A program made the position numbers and the translations under genes. This document shows, piece after piece, positions 10,795 to 22,884 of a stretch of DNA of 64,000 nt (position 1 is the stretch's first letter; every line of letters begins with the position of its first letter). Under the pieces are notes generated by a model. The model had not been told where the DNA came from, ran no database searches, and was given only the letters and a program-made list of their open reading frames with translations. Source of the stretch: Cristatella mucedo (lineage: Eukaryota; Bryozoa; Phylactolaemata; Cristatellidae); NCBI GenBank assembly GCA_009760855.2, contig WPIO01000093.1:942001-1006000 (forward strand), in the 5' to 3' direction.

Positions 10795-13692
10795 CGAATT
10801 ACCGCAATCCACCGCAATCCACTCTAATTACGCTAGCAACAACCAGACGTAAGCATTGCCGAGCTCAAATTTTTCGCTAATATTGTAGTACACGTTCGAA
10901 TTTATTTGTCCACACGATTTCATGTCGCTGTGCGCATGCGCACTTATGCAAATGAGCTTTGACGCCGGACGCCTGTTCTGCAATCCACCGCAATCCATTC
11001 TAGTTCTCGTCAAACCCACACCAAATCTGCTGTGAACACCTCCAAAAAGTCTAGAATATCAAACTAAGCTACACGCGCAATGTACCCAGAAAATTTCGCG
11101 TGATTCCGCTCACGCGTTCTCACAAAGTTTACTGAAATAAGATTGCAGTGGCCCAGGCCAATACCGCAAGCCGCCGCAATCCACTGCATTGTACCATGCA
11201 ACGAAATAAATCCTGATCGAAAAGCTCATTTTTGATTGCATATGACAGAAAAATCTGCGGCAATTGCATTACAAAAATTTCACTTGCACCGGTATCGCTG
11301 TTCTCGTGCAATGCGCTTCAATCGACTGCAGTAGCCCGGGCCAATACCGCGATCCACTTCAATCCACAGAATCCACCGCATAAAAAATCGAAATACATTG
11401 CACAGAGCTCCAGTTTTTATTGCATATTAAAGTGCACCATGCTGTATGCACAGCCACGTAAAATAAAAAAAACTGTGCAACCTCGCACTGTGGCAATGGG
11501 CGGCAATCGCCTGAAACGACCTGGAAAACTAGCACAATCCACTCTGTTCCACTGCAAGTCGTCCTCAAATTGCCATCGCGAAGCTCTAACTGACCTTGCA
11601 TATAGGACTAGACTCAGTTCAAAGTGGATCCACAAAATTTTGCTCCATTGCACACACGAGCTCTCATGCAATGAATTGCAATCGACTGCAACGACCCGGT
11701 CGCATACCGCATTCCACCTCAATCCTCGGAAATCCGCTACAATCTGCTAGACAGCGACCAGAACGCGTGCACTAGAAGCTCTAGTTATGATTGCACGCTG
11801 CTCTACTCTTCGGTTATTGTGTACTTGCATAACTTCACTGTAATTGCCTCTGCCATTCTGTAGCAATGCACTGCAATCGACCGCAACTGCCCCGGCCAGT
11901 ACGTCAATGTACCGCAACCCGCCGAAAACGACCAGAATACGTACACTTTAAGCTCTAATAGCGATTGCACGTTGCTGTAATTTTTGGCTATTGTGTAATC
12001 ACACAATTTCACTGCAATCGCCCCGATCATTCAGCAGTAATGCACTGCAATTGACTGCAATGGCCCAGGCCAATAACTAAATTTACAGCAATCTGATGCA
12101 AAATGCCCTGAAATTGGTTTCGCAATTCTTCAATTTTTAATGCATATTACAAAGCACACTGGTTAAAGTCAGCCACATCATTTTAAGCAATTGCGCTCGT
12201 ACAACCTCGGGCAATGCATGGCAATCTATGGCAACGGTTCCGCTCGAAGCAGCAATCCACTACAATCCGTGGCAAGTTGACACTAACTTGGCTGCAAGAA
12301 GTGCCGATTGTCATCGCATTTCACATTTCTTCGTGCTAAAAGTGAAATCGTAGGACTTTCAAGCTATTTTGCACGTTAATTGTCAACAATACACGGCAAT
12401 TAGCAGCAATGGCAGGGACCAATACCAAAATCCGTGGCAAATCAACGAGAAATTGGCTGCACCAAGCTCCAATTCTCATTCCACGTAACATCTCACTGCG
12501 TGCACACATACTTTCAACCAGCTCTGACCGTTCAATCTTGGGCAGTGCATGGCAGCAGACGGCAATGGCCCGGAAAATACGGCAATCCATTATGGTCCAT
12601 CGCAAATCACTGGAAAGTGACTGGGCCAAGATCAAATACATCTTACCTGTCACAGCCCACTGTGTTGAAAATGCAATCAAATCCTTTCAACAAATCGCGA
12701 ACGTACAATCGCGAGCAATGAACGGCAATCGACAGCAATGTCCTGGGCCAATACCCCAATTCCCGGCGAATTGAAGAGAAATTGGCAGCGCGGAAGCCCC
12801 AATTGTCATTACATATAACATTCCGCTGCGTCCAAAGTAAAACCGTGGAACTTTGAAGATGCTTTGTTTGCTAACTGTCAGCAATGCACGTCAATCAACA
12901 GCAATGGTAGGGGCCGATAGCGAAATCCGTGGAAAATCGACAAGACTGGCTGCAATAAACTGCAGCTCTCTCATTCGACGTAACATGTACCTGTGTGCCC
13001 GCATAATTTTCACCCATGGTATGCGTTCAATCGACGGCAACCCACGGCAATCGACGGCAGTGGCCCAGAGAAATACGCCAATCCATAACAGACAGTTACA
13101 AATGCACCGACAGCTGCTGAGACAAGCTCCAACTTTTCTTGCGTATTGCACTGCACTGCATTACATCCTTTTATGCGATCGACAAAGGCACAATCGAGGG
13201 TAATGCATGGCAATCGACGGCAATGGCCCGGTCTCTGCAGCAATCTGGTTCAAATTTGCTGGAAATTGGCAGTTTGAACTTGTAATTATTCTACTACATA
13301 AAGCTCACTGTGGGCGCACATGCTGTCCTTTTTCGCGTTAAACCTTGGGCAATCCATGGCAATCGACGGCAATTGCTCGAGACAATATAGCAATCAATGA
13401 TTTTTTGATGCAATTACAAACCAAGCTGGTGGGAGAAGATCACATTTTCTTGCGTAACAGTGTGCTGTATTAAAAGTGCAACGGCGTCCTTTTAACCAAT
13501 CTTGAACGTACATAATAATAATAATAATAACAATAATAATAATGCACTTGATAAAGCGCCCGCAGAGAACTCAATCTCTGTCTAGGCGCTTTACATTTGC
13601 TGCAAAGGGAAATGCAATTGAATGGTGAGTAATATCATGCGAAGGCAATGCGCAGCAATCGACGGCAATGGCCTGGGAAAATACGGAAATCT
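10795..13692. repeat. Diverged satellite array, ~170-bp period
   Basis: A core like 'ggcaatcgacggcaatggcc' followed by 'ccaataccgcaatcc' recurs at about 11144, 11328, 11512, 11692, 11885, 12057, 12230, 12406, 12560, 12735, 12900, 13058, 13220, 13370 and 13665, with earlier weaker units from 10800. Spacings are 150-195 bp, mostly 155-180. Each unit also repeats a 'gcaccaagctccaattctca' type segment and a 'ttgcatat' segment. The last gap is enlarged by a LINE-B tail at 13512-13645. Units have drifted strongly, so this is an old tandem array. Confidence 0.85.
13512..13645 (-). mobile_element. LINE-B 3' tail inserted in satellite
   Basis: An AAT microsatellite is followed by the reverse of the LINE-B 3' end ('cttgataaagcgcccgcaga' and 'gcgctttacatttgctgcaa'). 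Satellite units continue on both sides, so the insertion postdates the array. Confidence 0.8.
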
Positions 13693-14580
13693 ATCCTTTG
13701 TAAGTGTACACACTCAACAGTACAGTTCCTTATGTTCTGGTGACCCCCAAACATAAAATTATTGCGTGCAAAATGTGGAAATGCGTGTTTTCAGATGGTC
13801 TTAGGCAACCCCTGCGAATGGGTCGTACGACCCCCAAAGAAGTAGTGATCCACAGGTTGAGAACCGATACTATACACTATCTCCCTCTCTTGTCGCTGCG
13901 TGCTCCGAAGCAGCACACACGACTACAGCTATTTTGAGATGTTAAGTGGTTTATGTGTCAGTGGCATTTATTGCATAGTTATTCCTCCTACGGCCAGTTT
14001 ATGGCTTAGAGTGATTTATGGCCAGCAGAGATTATGACACTGCCTTTGGTTTATGCGCTGTTGTGATTTATGGCAGTGATGTTTAAGCAACGGACGGCAA
14101 AGGCCCGGGAGTTAGGTCGAGGACGCCGGGTAGGACAGTGGCGTACTGGCCCACTGCGGCGTCCGTGTGAATCCGTCTTCGAGCCCGTTTCGGTGTTCTG
14201 CGAGGTGTCGCGTACTTGCCGTTACGGAAAATGTCACACTACAACGACGGCTACGACAACCAGTAGTGCGCCCGCGTAATTCATCTGGTTCGCCCGCGTA
14301 CGATACCGCCGTCGCCATTTACTACCACTCATGCGTGGGGGCATCGCCATTCTTCGTTAATCTTCGCCGCGCCGCAGCCGCGCGCGCGAGCACCTACAGC
14401 AGCACCAGAAGAGTCTAGTGGTCAAAACGATGGTCAGAGGATTTTTCTACCGTAAAAATACCCATCGGGACGAGATTTATCGCTTGTCAAATGCGTTGCC
14501 GGGCGTCGACGGTCCGTAAGCACATATAAGTGTGGACCGGCCAGATTAACCTTTCAAGCTCCAACCCTAATTATGGCAAC
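13693..14580. other. Spacer, no gene seen; one stray satellite-like unit
   Basis: The word 'gcaacggacggcaaaggccc' near 14087-14106 resembles the satellite core. A short motif 'gatttatggc' recurs several times between 13960 and 14080. GC-rich sequence follows to 14420, with no splice-supported exon. Confidence 0.4.
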
Positions 14581-14590
14581 ATAATAAGTT

Positions 14591-14733
<143 letters not shown>

Positions 14734-14879
14734 TAAGCACGTTAAATCTATCTGCATTAAAATAAAGTATTTTGGAAAATAGATATATCTTTGGTCAGTA
14801 GTAGCTTGTACAGCGTCAACGAGAATAGGAACGCAAAGCATTGTTCACGCCGAGGGAGCAAATGCAGGTGATTAACAGA

Positions 14880-15165
14880 TAGACTCATAGCGTCCTTTAA
14901 ATTTCATAAAATAGAGGAATGTAGGGGCAACAGTTGAGATTATACTCCAGGCTTTGGGAGCGTATGACATGAAGGCACGTACAGGAAAGGATTTTAGATT
15001 GGTCTGAGGCACAGCTCAATGACTTGAGTCATTAGAGCAGGTGGTACGCTTCCAAGCCTTATTACGAAGTATTAAAAAAATTTGAACTGGAAAAGGCGAA
15101 TTAAAGTACCTAAAAGTGAGTAAAAGAAGTTTTTAATCGATAAACTACTTGATTGAGAGCCTCAT
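14880..15165 (-). mobile_element. LINE-B 3' fragment
   Basis: Reverse-oriented LINE-B sequence ('ggctttgggagcgtatgaca', 'agcaggtggtacgcttccaa', 'taaaagtgagtaaaagaagt'), internally deleted compared with other copies. Confidence 0.6.
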
Positions 15166-15204
15166 TGTGCATGTCACTAAGAAATGGTATGTATCTCGTG
15201 TTGA

Positions 15205-15905
15205 ATCTGCACGAAATTTAAGTGTCATGTTCTAAAGTGATCATTCATTAGACGACAAAATCAGCTCCACAGAGTCAAGTCTGCCTACTTCCATCTACAT
15301 AACATTTCTAAAGTTTGGCTCGTTTAGACAGGAATACCACATCTATGTAAGTTGGTCCATTCATTTGTTACATCCCATCTTGACTTTTGTAACTCACTGC
15401 TTGCTGGCCTACTGGCATGTGCAATCAGGTGCCTTAAGCTGGTGCAAAACTCTGCAGCTAGGCTTGTCTGTCGTGAGCGGCGCAGTTGCCACATCACATC
15501 ACTTCTCGCCGACCTGCACTGGCTCCCAGTCAAGCAACGCATCGATTACAAGGTTTAGTCAATCATTTTCAGGTCCCTCCATTCTTTGGCTCCAGCTTAC
15601 CTATAAGATCTAGTGCCCCACCAGGCCAAGCATCGTGACACCCGCTTTTCGGCATCTATTTGTTTACCATTACTTCGTACAAACCTCAAATCCTTTGGAG
15701 ACAGTGCATTTATTTTGTTTGTCCCAAAGCCTGGAACTCAAGCCCGACTTGCGTCACGACATCTCCTGACTTGACCAAATATTAAAAAAAACTAAAAACC
15801 CATATATTGATCACAATATTTAGTGGGTCCGTGTGTATCGTCCTTTATGTGCTTATGCCTGCTGAAACAGTGCATGTCACCATAACCATGTTAATTTGTT
15901 GTTTA
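15205..15905 (+). mobile_element. LINE-B 3' portion
   Basis: It encodes the conserved C-terminal tract VTSHLDFCNSLLAGLLACAI ... LLADLHWLPVKQRIDYKV and then the 3' untranslated region with 'tttagtgggtccgtgtgtat'. It lacks the final microsatellite and abuts a LINE-A copy at about 15910. Confidence 0.75.
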
Positions 15906-15909
15906 TTGA

Positions 15910-17300
15910 TCGCTGAAACTGCTCTATTCTGCGTTAACGATGACATCCTATGCGGCAACGGCGATGGGAATGTCACTGGCCTAACCCTGCTAGATCTATC
16001 GGCTGCCTTCGACGCCATTAATCACGAAGTCCTACTTGAACGACTGAGAACAACGAGCAGTCTTGCAGACGAGGCACTGGCGTGGTTTCAATTGTACTTG
16101 CCCGATCGTGTTCAATCCGAGTCGTGTGATGGTCAGGCCTCTCCCATGAGAACGGTCACCTGTGGCGTCCCTTAAGGGTCCGTCCTCGGTCCCGTGCTGT
16201 TTTCTATTAATACTCAACCTCTGGGAAAATGGGTTGAGGCTCACGGATTAGGATATTACTTTAATGCTGACGATACTCAGCTATATTTGTCATTCAAACT
16301 GTCGGAATCTGATGCAGCAACTGAGAAGCTGAATGCTTGCCTTGAGCTGGAACTCGATCCTGGATGTCGGGAAAACTTCTTGAAACCAAATAACGACAAC
16401 ACTGAATTGCTGCTCATTGGACACACTAAATGTGTGACTGAATAAGAAGGCTTTGCTCTTCTAATTGGTGATGCTATTGTGCGACCATCGCCGCGTGCTA
16501 GAATTTTAGACGTCGTTTTCGGAATCTGCCGAAAGTTTTAAAGCTTCATTCAAAAGACTGCTTCTACAGCTCGCCATTACGTTCGATCCTTATCTAAGAC
16601 AAGGAGTTGTCTTCCACGGTGGCTGGAAAACATTAAACTAGCTCCTTAGTTCTGTCTCGGCTTGATTATTGTAATTCCTTTTTGGCTGGGCTACCAAAGA
16701 AAGCAACTAGGCCGCTCCAAATGGCTATGAATATAGCTGCAAGACTAGTTTTCAAGTCCCGGAGGTTTGACCACGTGTCTCCTTTGCTAAGGAGCCGGTT
16801 GATCAACGGATAAAGAGCAAAGTTCTTACGCTGACCCACAAGGCCCGCCACGGCTTGGCTCATCCATACCCAGCTGAGCTGCTGCACCAGTTTCAGCCTC
16901 CTCGTGCCCTCTGGTCCTGTATGGACAATAAATTAGCTTTTCTATTTCTCCGCTGAAAGACCTTTGGCAAAGAAAGCTTTAGCTCTGCAGGTCCTAGACT
17001 GTGGAACTCGCTTCCACGATTCTTATGAAACGACAACTACTCTCCTGCTGCCGACTATGGCACATCCTTTCCAGAGGTTCTATCTGCTACTTCCACGCTA
17101 CTTATTACCTCAGCTGCTCTCGTGACTCTGCTATGCTTCCCACTTTCTCTTTGTTGCGTGAGATGAAGTCTGTTGGTTACCGAATGCGTACCGAAAGCCA
17201 CTTAGGCTGTGAGTAGGTTATACAAAACTCTCCTGCGTAACACCCCATAGTTTTCGTGGCTTTGTGGAGTTACAGTCGGAGATACATTACAGCACGCAAC
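15910..17300 (+). mobile_element. LINE-A reverse transcriptase copy
   Basis: 5'-truncated inside the reverse transcriptase. It shows LLDLSAAFDAINHEVLLERL (near 15990), the CGVP block followed by an in-frame stop where Q is expected (16172), and the catalytic [10 protein letters not shown] block with the tyrosine changed to asparagine (YYFNADDTQ, near 16265). The terminal SAGPRLWNSLPRFL tract lies near 17000. Stops and frameshifts make it a pseudogene. A LINE-B type 3' tail with a TTATT microsatellite follows at 17330-17415. Confidence 0.8.
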
Positions 17301-17429
17301 CACTAGCCATTCGATCGTACTTTCTTTCTAGCAGATGTAAACTTCCTAGAAAGAGAGTGGGTTCTCTGAGGGCGCTTTATCAAATGTATTATTTTTATTA
17401 TTTTTATTATTATGACAATAAGTTAACAA

Positions 17430-17765
17430 AAACGATTGCAGATTTCCTAGGGCGAAAAATTCTGAAGAAGAGTGTTACCGATCCGGCTACGCATTGAATA
17501 TCGATAAGATCTATCACTAAAAAAAAGTATATACAGCAGTCAATCTCGCTGAACAGATTCAAACTGCCAGGGAACGAAAGCGATGGGATTTATCTGGTGC
17601 ATGATGGAAAAAGAGAAAGAAAATGGTTGCCAACATAAAGGGAAAACTTAAGAGAGGAGTAAAGTTTAGCATGACTGTGGATGAATGCAAAACCGTGAGA
17701 GGACGTCGAATCTTCGGAGTCATCATTCCTGATAGTGGGGATAAAACAGCAATCAAGACGGGTTT
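17430..17765 (+). pseudogene. hAT transposase pseudogene, 5' part
   Basis: The frame at about 17560-17765 reads VKFSMTVDECKTVRGRRIFG ... SGDKTAIKTGFV, which resembles the middle of hAT-superfamily transposases. It stops at the AAT microsatellite of a reverse LINE-B tail. The transposase reading resumes at 19180, so this is one hAT copy split by later insertions. Frameshifts occur upstream. Confidence 0.55.
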
Positions 17766-17925
17766 TGTTATAATAATAATAATAATAGTGCACTTGATAA
17801 AGCGCCCTCAGAGAATTCAATCTCTTTCTAGGCGCTTTACATTTGCTGCAAAGGGAAACGCGATTGAATGGTGAGTAATATCATGCTTGATAAACAACAT
17901 GAATAACATCTGTGTTGAAAAGGGT
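17766..17925 (-). mobile_element. LINE-B 3' tail inserted into hAT copy
   Basis: AAT repeat, then reverse LINE-B end ('cttgataaagcgccctcaga', 'gcgctttacatttgctgcaa'). Confidence 0.8.
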
Positions 17926-18796
17926 TAAGCAGTGGCTGCAACGAATAAGCATCCCATACTCAGAAACTAGCTCTGAATGTCTTGATATAACTTGAGCCTG
18001 TGGACGTCAACCGTTATTTAGGTTGCTGGGTGTCATTGACGAGCCCTGAGTTTTGATTGGTCGGCTAGTACAAACTAGGTGCATAAATTAGACGCAGCCT
18101 CTCATACAAGACTTCGGGCCGGTTTAGCTCCTTCCCTCCGGATTTGCGATGCTGTAGCCCGAACCGGGGGTGGGGGATCGGCGCCCAATCGGCGCTGAAT
18201 TACGAGGCAATTCGATAGTGTAACCGAAGCTCAAGACTGACTGCCCAGTTTGGCACTTTGTCATATCCGTTCCAATAAGCGATAATCGCCGTAGGGTTGA
18301 ACTGCATAATTAAACAACACACTGATCAAAAGCTTGATGGCTACTATTTCCGAATTATCTGCACAATTTAATGTTTAATTTCAATTATGAGTGCCTGTGG
18401 TACCGGTAGCTGCATATGCAAATTACTGATATCTCCTTATTTTTTACACCACACTAGTCAGCTATACAATCGTAGTCATATGTCATAAGGGCGCGAACGT
18501 ACAGTGAGATGGAATCGCTTGCTCACAAGTTTTTCGTGAACTTACAAAACATTGGCCGGTCAATAATGCCAACCTAAGAAAAGTACGGCGCGTACACGTG
18601 ACTTTGTAGACACTGTCGAACGCACAAGCACTAGTTCAAGCTATGTTTGCAATATTTATAAATAAAATATATTTTATTCTTGAATAACAATAAGCATGCA
18701 CAAGTTGTGCGCCGTCCTCCCCTGAGGGCTGAGCGTTACTATGCTTAACGACAGCACGATTGCTTCCGTCCGCGGAAAACTAGGCCCACATCTTGG
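17926..18796. other. Unassigned DNA between two LINE-B tails
   Basis: About 870 bp with no open frame of note. It may be the remainder of an inserted element or original flank carried in by rearrangement. A G-rich run (cgggggtggggga) lies near 18166. Confidence 0.4.
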
Positions 18797-19165
18797 CGAT
18801 AATAATAATAACAATAATGTACTTGATAAAGCGCCCTCAGAGAACTTGAGCTCTTTCTAGGCGCTTTAAATTTGCCGCAAAGGGAAATGCAATTGAATGG
18901 TAAGTAAAATCATGCTTGAAAAACAAACAAAATGAATAGCATGGTTAGGGGTGACATGCACAGGGTCAGCATGCAAATGTGGTTAGCGGCAGCATGCACA
19001 GTGTCAGCACGCATAAGCACGTGAAGGACGAATCACGGGGACCCACTAAATGCTATCCTAAATAGGTGTGTTTTTAAGTTCTTTTTAAATGTGGTCAAGT
19101 CAGGGCATGTTGTGATGCAAGTCGGGAGGCAGTTCCAGGCTTTGGGAGCGTGTTCGCATATTTTG
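18797..19165 (-). mobile_element. LINE-B 3' tail, longer copy
   Basis: Reverse LINE-B end with AAT-type repeat, 'gaacttgagctctttctagg', 'gacatgcacagggtcagcat' and 'gggacccactaaatgctatc'. It stops at 'gggagcgtgttcgcata', where hAT sequence resumes. Confidence 0.8.
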
Positions 19166-19169
19166 TTCG

Positions 19170-20362
19170 TGCACTGTTTTCGATATGGTTAAATCAATGA
19201 AACAGCATTTGAGAATTTTTGGAGTCAGCGTGGAGAGAGATCTGGTTAGATATACACAGGACGGCAATGCCGTTTATAAGAAATGCATTAGCCAAATCGA
19301 TTTCATCGAACACTTCTGCTTAAATCATTGTCTGTACCTTGGAGTATGTGACGCTTTGTACAAGAAGAGTACTGAGATGGATAATTTAAACCTGGACAGT
19401 AGCGATATTGATAAAATGGAAAATTTTGAAGCAGGTACGGGTTTATAGGTGATGATACATTAGAAGGAGATGTAGATAACCGCAATCTGCTCACAAATTT
19501 GTGTAAGCTTGCCGAATTCATAAAAAACTAATTACTCGAAATAATATCTTTCAATCCAAAGTGTAAGCTGAGTTCAAATTCGAGATTAAACTGCATCTTG
19601 ACGTGAAGACGCACTGGAACTCCATCTCAAAAATTGTAGAGCCGCTAGTAAAGACAGAAGTCGCCATCCGCCAGACACTAGCCAAATTCATGGCTCTGGA
19701 AATGATTGAGACATTAGATTTTGACGCTCTGAAAACTCTTCTGAAGGCAATGGAACCTGTGAAACTTGCTGTTGAGAATCTACGTCGAGAAGACGCATCG
19801 CTAATTAGTGCTCGCACAATGTTAAAATTCATTCTCAACAATCTCTCTAACCTGAATAAAAGCATTAGTGCCAAGCTCATAGAGAATTTGAAATTTCTTA
19901 TCGAAGAGTGGTCGAACAAGGATGTCTTGAACCCCTTGCGACGTCTCAAAGATCTATCTGTCACCCCGTCAGAAACTCCGAATAGATTTCCCGCGAAATT
20001 TCGTAGGAAATCTATTTGAAGTCGACTATCTTGAATTTGTCGTCGAACAGTCGTCAAATTATGCTAAACGTGTGAACTTGTCTTTTCAAGATGAATTAAA
20101 TTTGTTGCTTCAAAAAGATGGATCGTCAATTGCAGTCGGCGGGCAAGACAGTTGAAATGGCTCAAGTCCGAATTCACGCTCTTCAGAAGCGAACCGAAAT
20201 CTCTAGAAATTTTGCAACGCAGTTCTACCCATTATACCGACATCAACGGACGTCGAAAGAGTTTTTCGGTCAGTATGAATATCTGTACAAAAATTAGGAT
20301 CGAGTCTCTCAGACAAGTCGCTTAATGCACTTGTATTCTCGAAATATTATTGTAAGAAGTAA
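19170..20362 (+). pseudogene. hAT transposase pseudogene, 3' part
   Basis: Frame 19185-19448 reads MVKSMKQHLRIFGVSVERDL and FCLNHCLYLGVCDALYKK, matching the hAT catalytic-core neighbourhood. Frame 19603-20019 reads LDVKTHWNSISKIVEPLVKT from codons upstream of its first ATG and continues with KAMEPVKLAVENLRREDASL, the helical region before the C-terminal domain. The dimerisation region follows after a frameshift: PTSTDVERVF (about 20238-20267), FSVSMNICTK in the next frame and SLSDKSLNALVFSKYYCKK ending in a stop near 20362. At least three frame breaks show it is inactive. I did not identify terminal inverted repeats. Confidence 0.75.
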
Positions 20363-20826
20363 AAATCTATTGATTTGGAACTTATCATGAAAATGGATAA
20401 TAAAACGGTGCTTACCACCAAATAACCTAATTGCAATTCATTTTGCACTTAATCACTATTTACCGGTTGTTTCTGAATGCATGAGTGCACAAAAGTAGTA
20501 ACTGCTCGCTATTATAGTGACCTATGCAAAATATATGTCTATCCTGGTGCTTCACAACTCACTGCAAGAGTATCAGTAACCAAAGGTCAATAGAATGCAA
20601 AGTATTGTGCTAAGACTTCCACACAAAGGGAGGAGTGAACGATGCCGAACGCGTGGTTTCAGACTTTCGGCGAACACGAGCTGGAAGCTCAATCGCTAAA
20701 AGTTTTTAATTTATTGCCAAAAAGACGGTGATGTCTCGTAGCCGAGGACCGGTTTGCGATAGCACATTAAAGTAGCAAGGAAGTCGAATAAGTAGGTGCA
20801 AGCCGGTGAAGGGAGTGACCGGTAAG

Positions 20827-21036
<210 letters not shown>

Positions 21037-21160
21037 CCGTTTTACATAGGCCACGGGACTCGAACCCACGACCTCAGATGTAAAATACAATCACCTTTAC
21101 CTTGGTTGGGGGAGCACCTTAATCCATTCGCTAAACCCATATGACTTAATGGTAGGACCC
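21037..21160 (-). mobile_element. SINE-2 fragment, tRNA-derived
   Basis: Reverse of a B box ('gggactcgaacccacgacct') followed by 'accttggttgggggagcacc' and 'aatccattcgctaaaccca', the tRNA-like head of SINE-2. Better copies are at 25918-26062 and 55432-55555. Confidence 0.55.
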
Positions 21161-22114
21161 ATCGAGTCAGTAGCTCCTCGTCACCGCAAAAGTCAAGTAT
21201 ACGATTAGCCTGGCATTTTTGACGGCTAAAGGGCAAATTCTGAACTTCATTCAGAATAGACAAAAAACTGGCAGCGGCCATCTTCCGGCAACAAAGAGTG
21301 TCGTGCTCGAAATGGCGTGCGCACGTCGAACCGTCGAACCTTGCTGACTTGCTAGCACTGCCGCCAAGTAGCAGGTCTCGCAATCCGAAAGTGTCTCAGT
21401 CGGCACCCGAACGGCTCCTTTAGAGTTCGACCCCGACGGTGGCGAACGGCGGCGATGGTGCCGCAAAGCCGTGCGGTCATTAGCCAAGACCCGTGCGTCG
21501 GACAAATGTACGAGACGATGCTATTTTAGCGAGTCGAGAAGAATCCGAAGTCTGTCTCCGAGGGGAGACAGCATTTTAATTGTGGGTTTATCCCAGCGGC
21601 CAATCTTGGCGGGTAACCCGACCCCGTCTACTCGAGGTGAGGAAATCGTCGGTTATTTCACAGAGGCGCGCACAGGGGGATTGCTTGTGCACGACCATTT
21701 TGATAACGAAAAACATTTTGAGCCGAGAGTAGCGACCGCAGAAAATTCCACCGTGCAATCGAGTTAAACTACAAAACGCGAGCACTTTTTCGAGTGCCGA
21801 GGAAAGTGCGGAGCCTCTAGGAGGCGGAGGAGGAGACGGGGGAGCGGAGCGGCGATGCTCTCTCTCTCTCGCTGCTGCCGCACCTGCGGCCGACAGTTCC
21901 GCGAGTCTGTCTGTTGAGGCGCGCCTATACCAATTCGATGCCAAAGGCAACGGCAGAAGAAGAACGCAGAGGGAATCGCCGGCCGCCGTCGCAAATACGC
22001 GACCGCCTGTCTTGGGAAACCAACGCTTTTCGATTCGTTCCACCTCTGACCTTCGACTCTTCTGACCTCTGACTCTTCTTCACCTCGTCTCTGAGCTAGC
22101 ACTGGGGTCTACGC

Positions 22115-22235
22115 TCGGGGATAAGGCGCTCGCTCTTAACGGCCCAGGTTGTAAGCTTGAGTCCTGCAGTAGGCAATCCTTCATTGCTCCTTGTAAGCGT
22201 TGGTAATAGCCGTTAAAAAAATACTAACCAACTCA
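22115..22235 (+). mobile_element. Diverged SINE, palindrome family
   Basis: 'ggataaggcgctcgctctta', a B-box-like 'gcttgagtcctgcagtaggc' and 'taagcgttggtaatagccgt' match the palindrome SINE body, but the palindrome itself is lost. Confidence 0.5.
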
Positions 22236-22239
22236 TTTA

Positions 22240-22372
22240 TATCACGTAGCAGAAGCGCCCTAGCCACCGCTTGCAGTTGGCAATAATGGATCGCCCAGTA
22301 TCAGAATCGAGCCCACAACCTCGGTCGTGAAAAGCGAGCATCAATAGAACCTCCTGGGCTATCCCGGCCCTA
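22240..22372 (-). mobile_element. SINE, palindrome family
   Basis: Reverse copy: 'ccaccgcttgcagttggcaa', 'aatcgagcccacaacctcgg' (B box), then an A-box-like end. It lies head to tail against the diverged plus-strand copy at 22115-22235. Confidence 0.6.
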
Positions 22373-22373
22373 T

Positions 22374-22490
22374 GATAATAATAATAATAGTAATGGTAAT
22401 AACAATAATAATACATTTGATGTAGCCCTTAGAGAACTAAATCTTTTTCTAGGCACATTACATTTGCTGCAAGAGAAGCACGATCGTATG
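22374..22490 (-). mobile_element. LINE-B 3' tail
   Basis: AAT/GGT microsatellite, then 'agagaactaaatctttttct' and 'cattacatttgctgcaagag', the reverse LINE-B end. Confidence 0.7.
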
Positions 22491-22884
22491 TAAATATTAG
22501 CCGATTCGACAGCCTCACTTTCTTAAGGCTCTCCTGCCGCTCTAGTTTCTTTTCTAGCAACGAAGCTCGCTCCCATCGGAGCGCGCAGCACAGCGACGGC
22601 GAGCCGCGTGCGGAAGCGTCGACTTCCGCGTCGACTCGCCGGGCTCCGCCGCTGTCCGGCGTCGTCGACGTTTGCTAGCGCGTGGCCTGCTTTCAGGAGC
22701 CTCGTTGAACAGGTCGCTCGCGGAACGAAGGCGAGAGTCACAATCCCCTGTATATTGCGACCCGCGCTCCGTCGATCGCTTCGCGCGCGCGCGCGGATAA
22801 ATAACGAACTGATGCGCGCGCCATTTCGCTGGGAGACTAGCGACCGCCGCGCAGAAGGCGGCGGTCGCGGGGCCGCAGCATCCT

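Noticed and set aside
11232-12774. Several 70-170-codon frames within 11.2-12.8 kb
   Set aside because: They lie inside the satellite array and repeat with its period.
10795-13692. CRISPR-like array, considered because of regular spacing
   Set aside because: The repeats are diverged, spacers are not unique short units, and the genome is animal.
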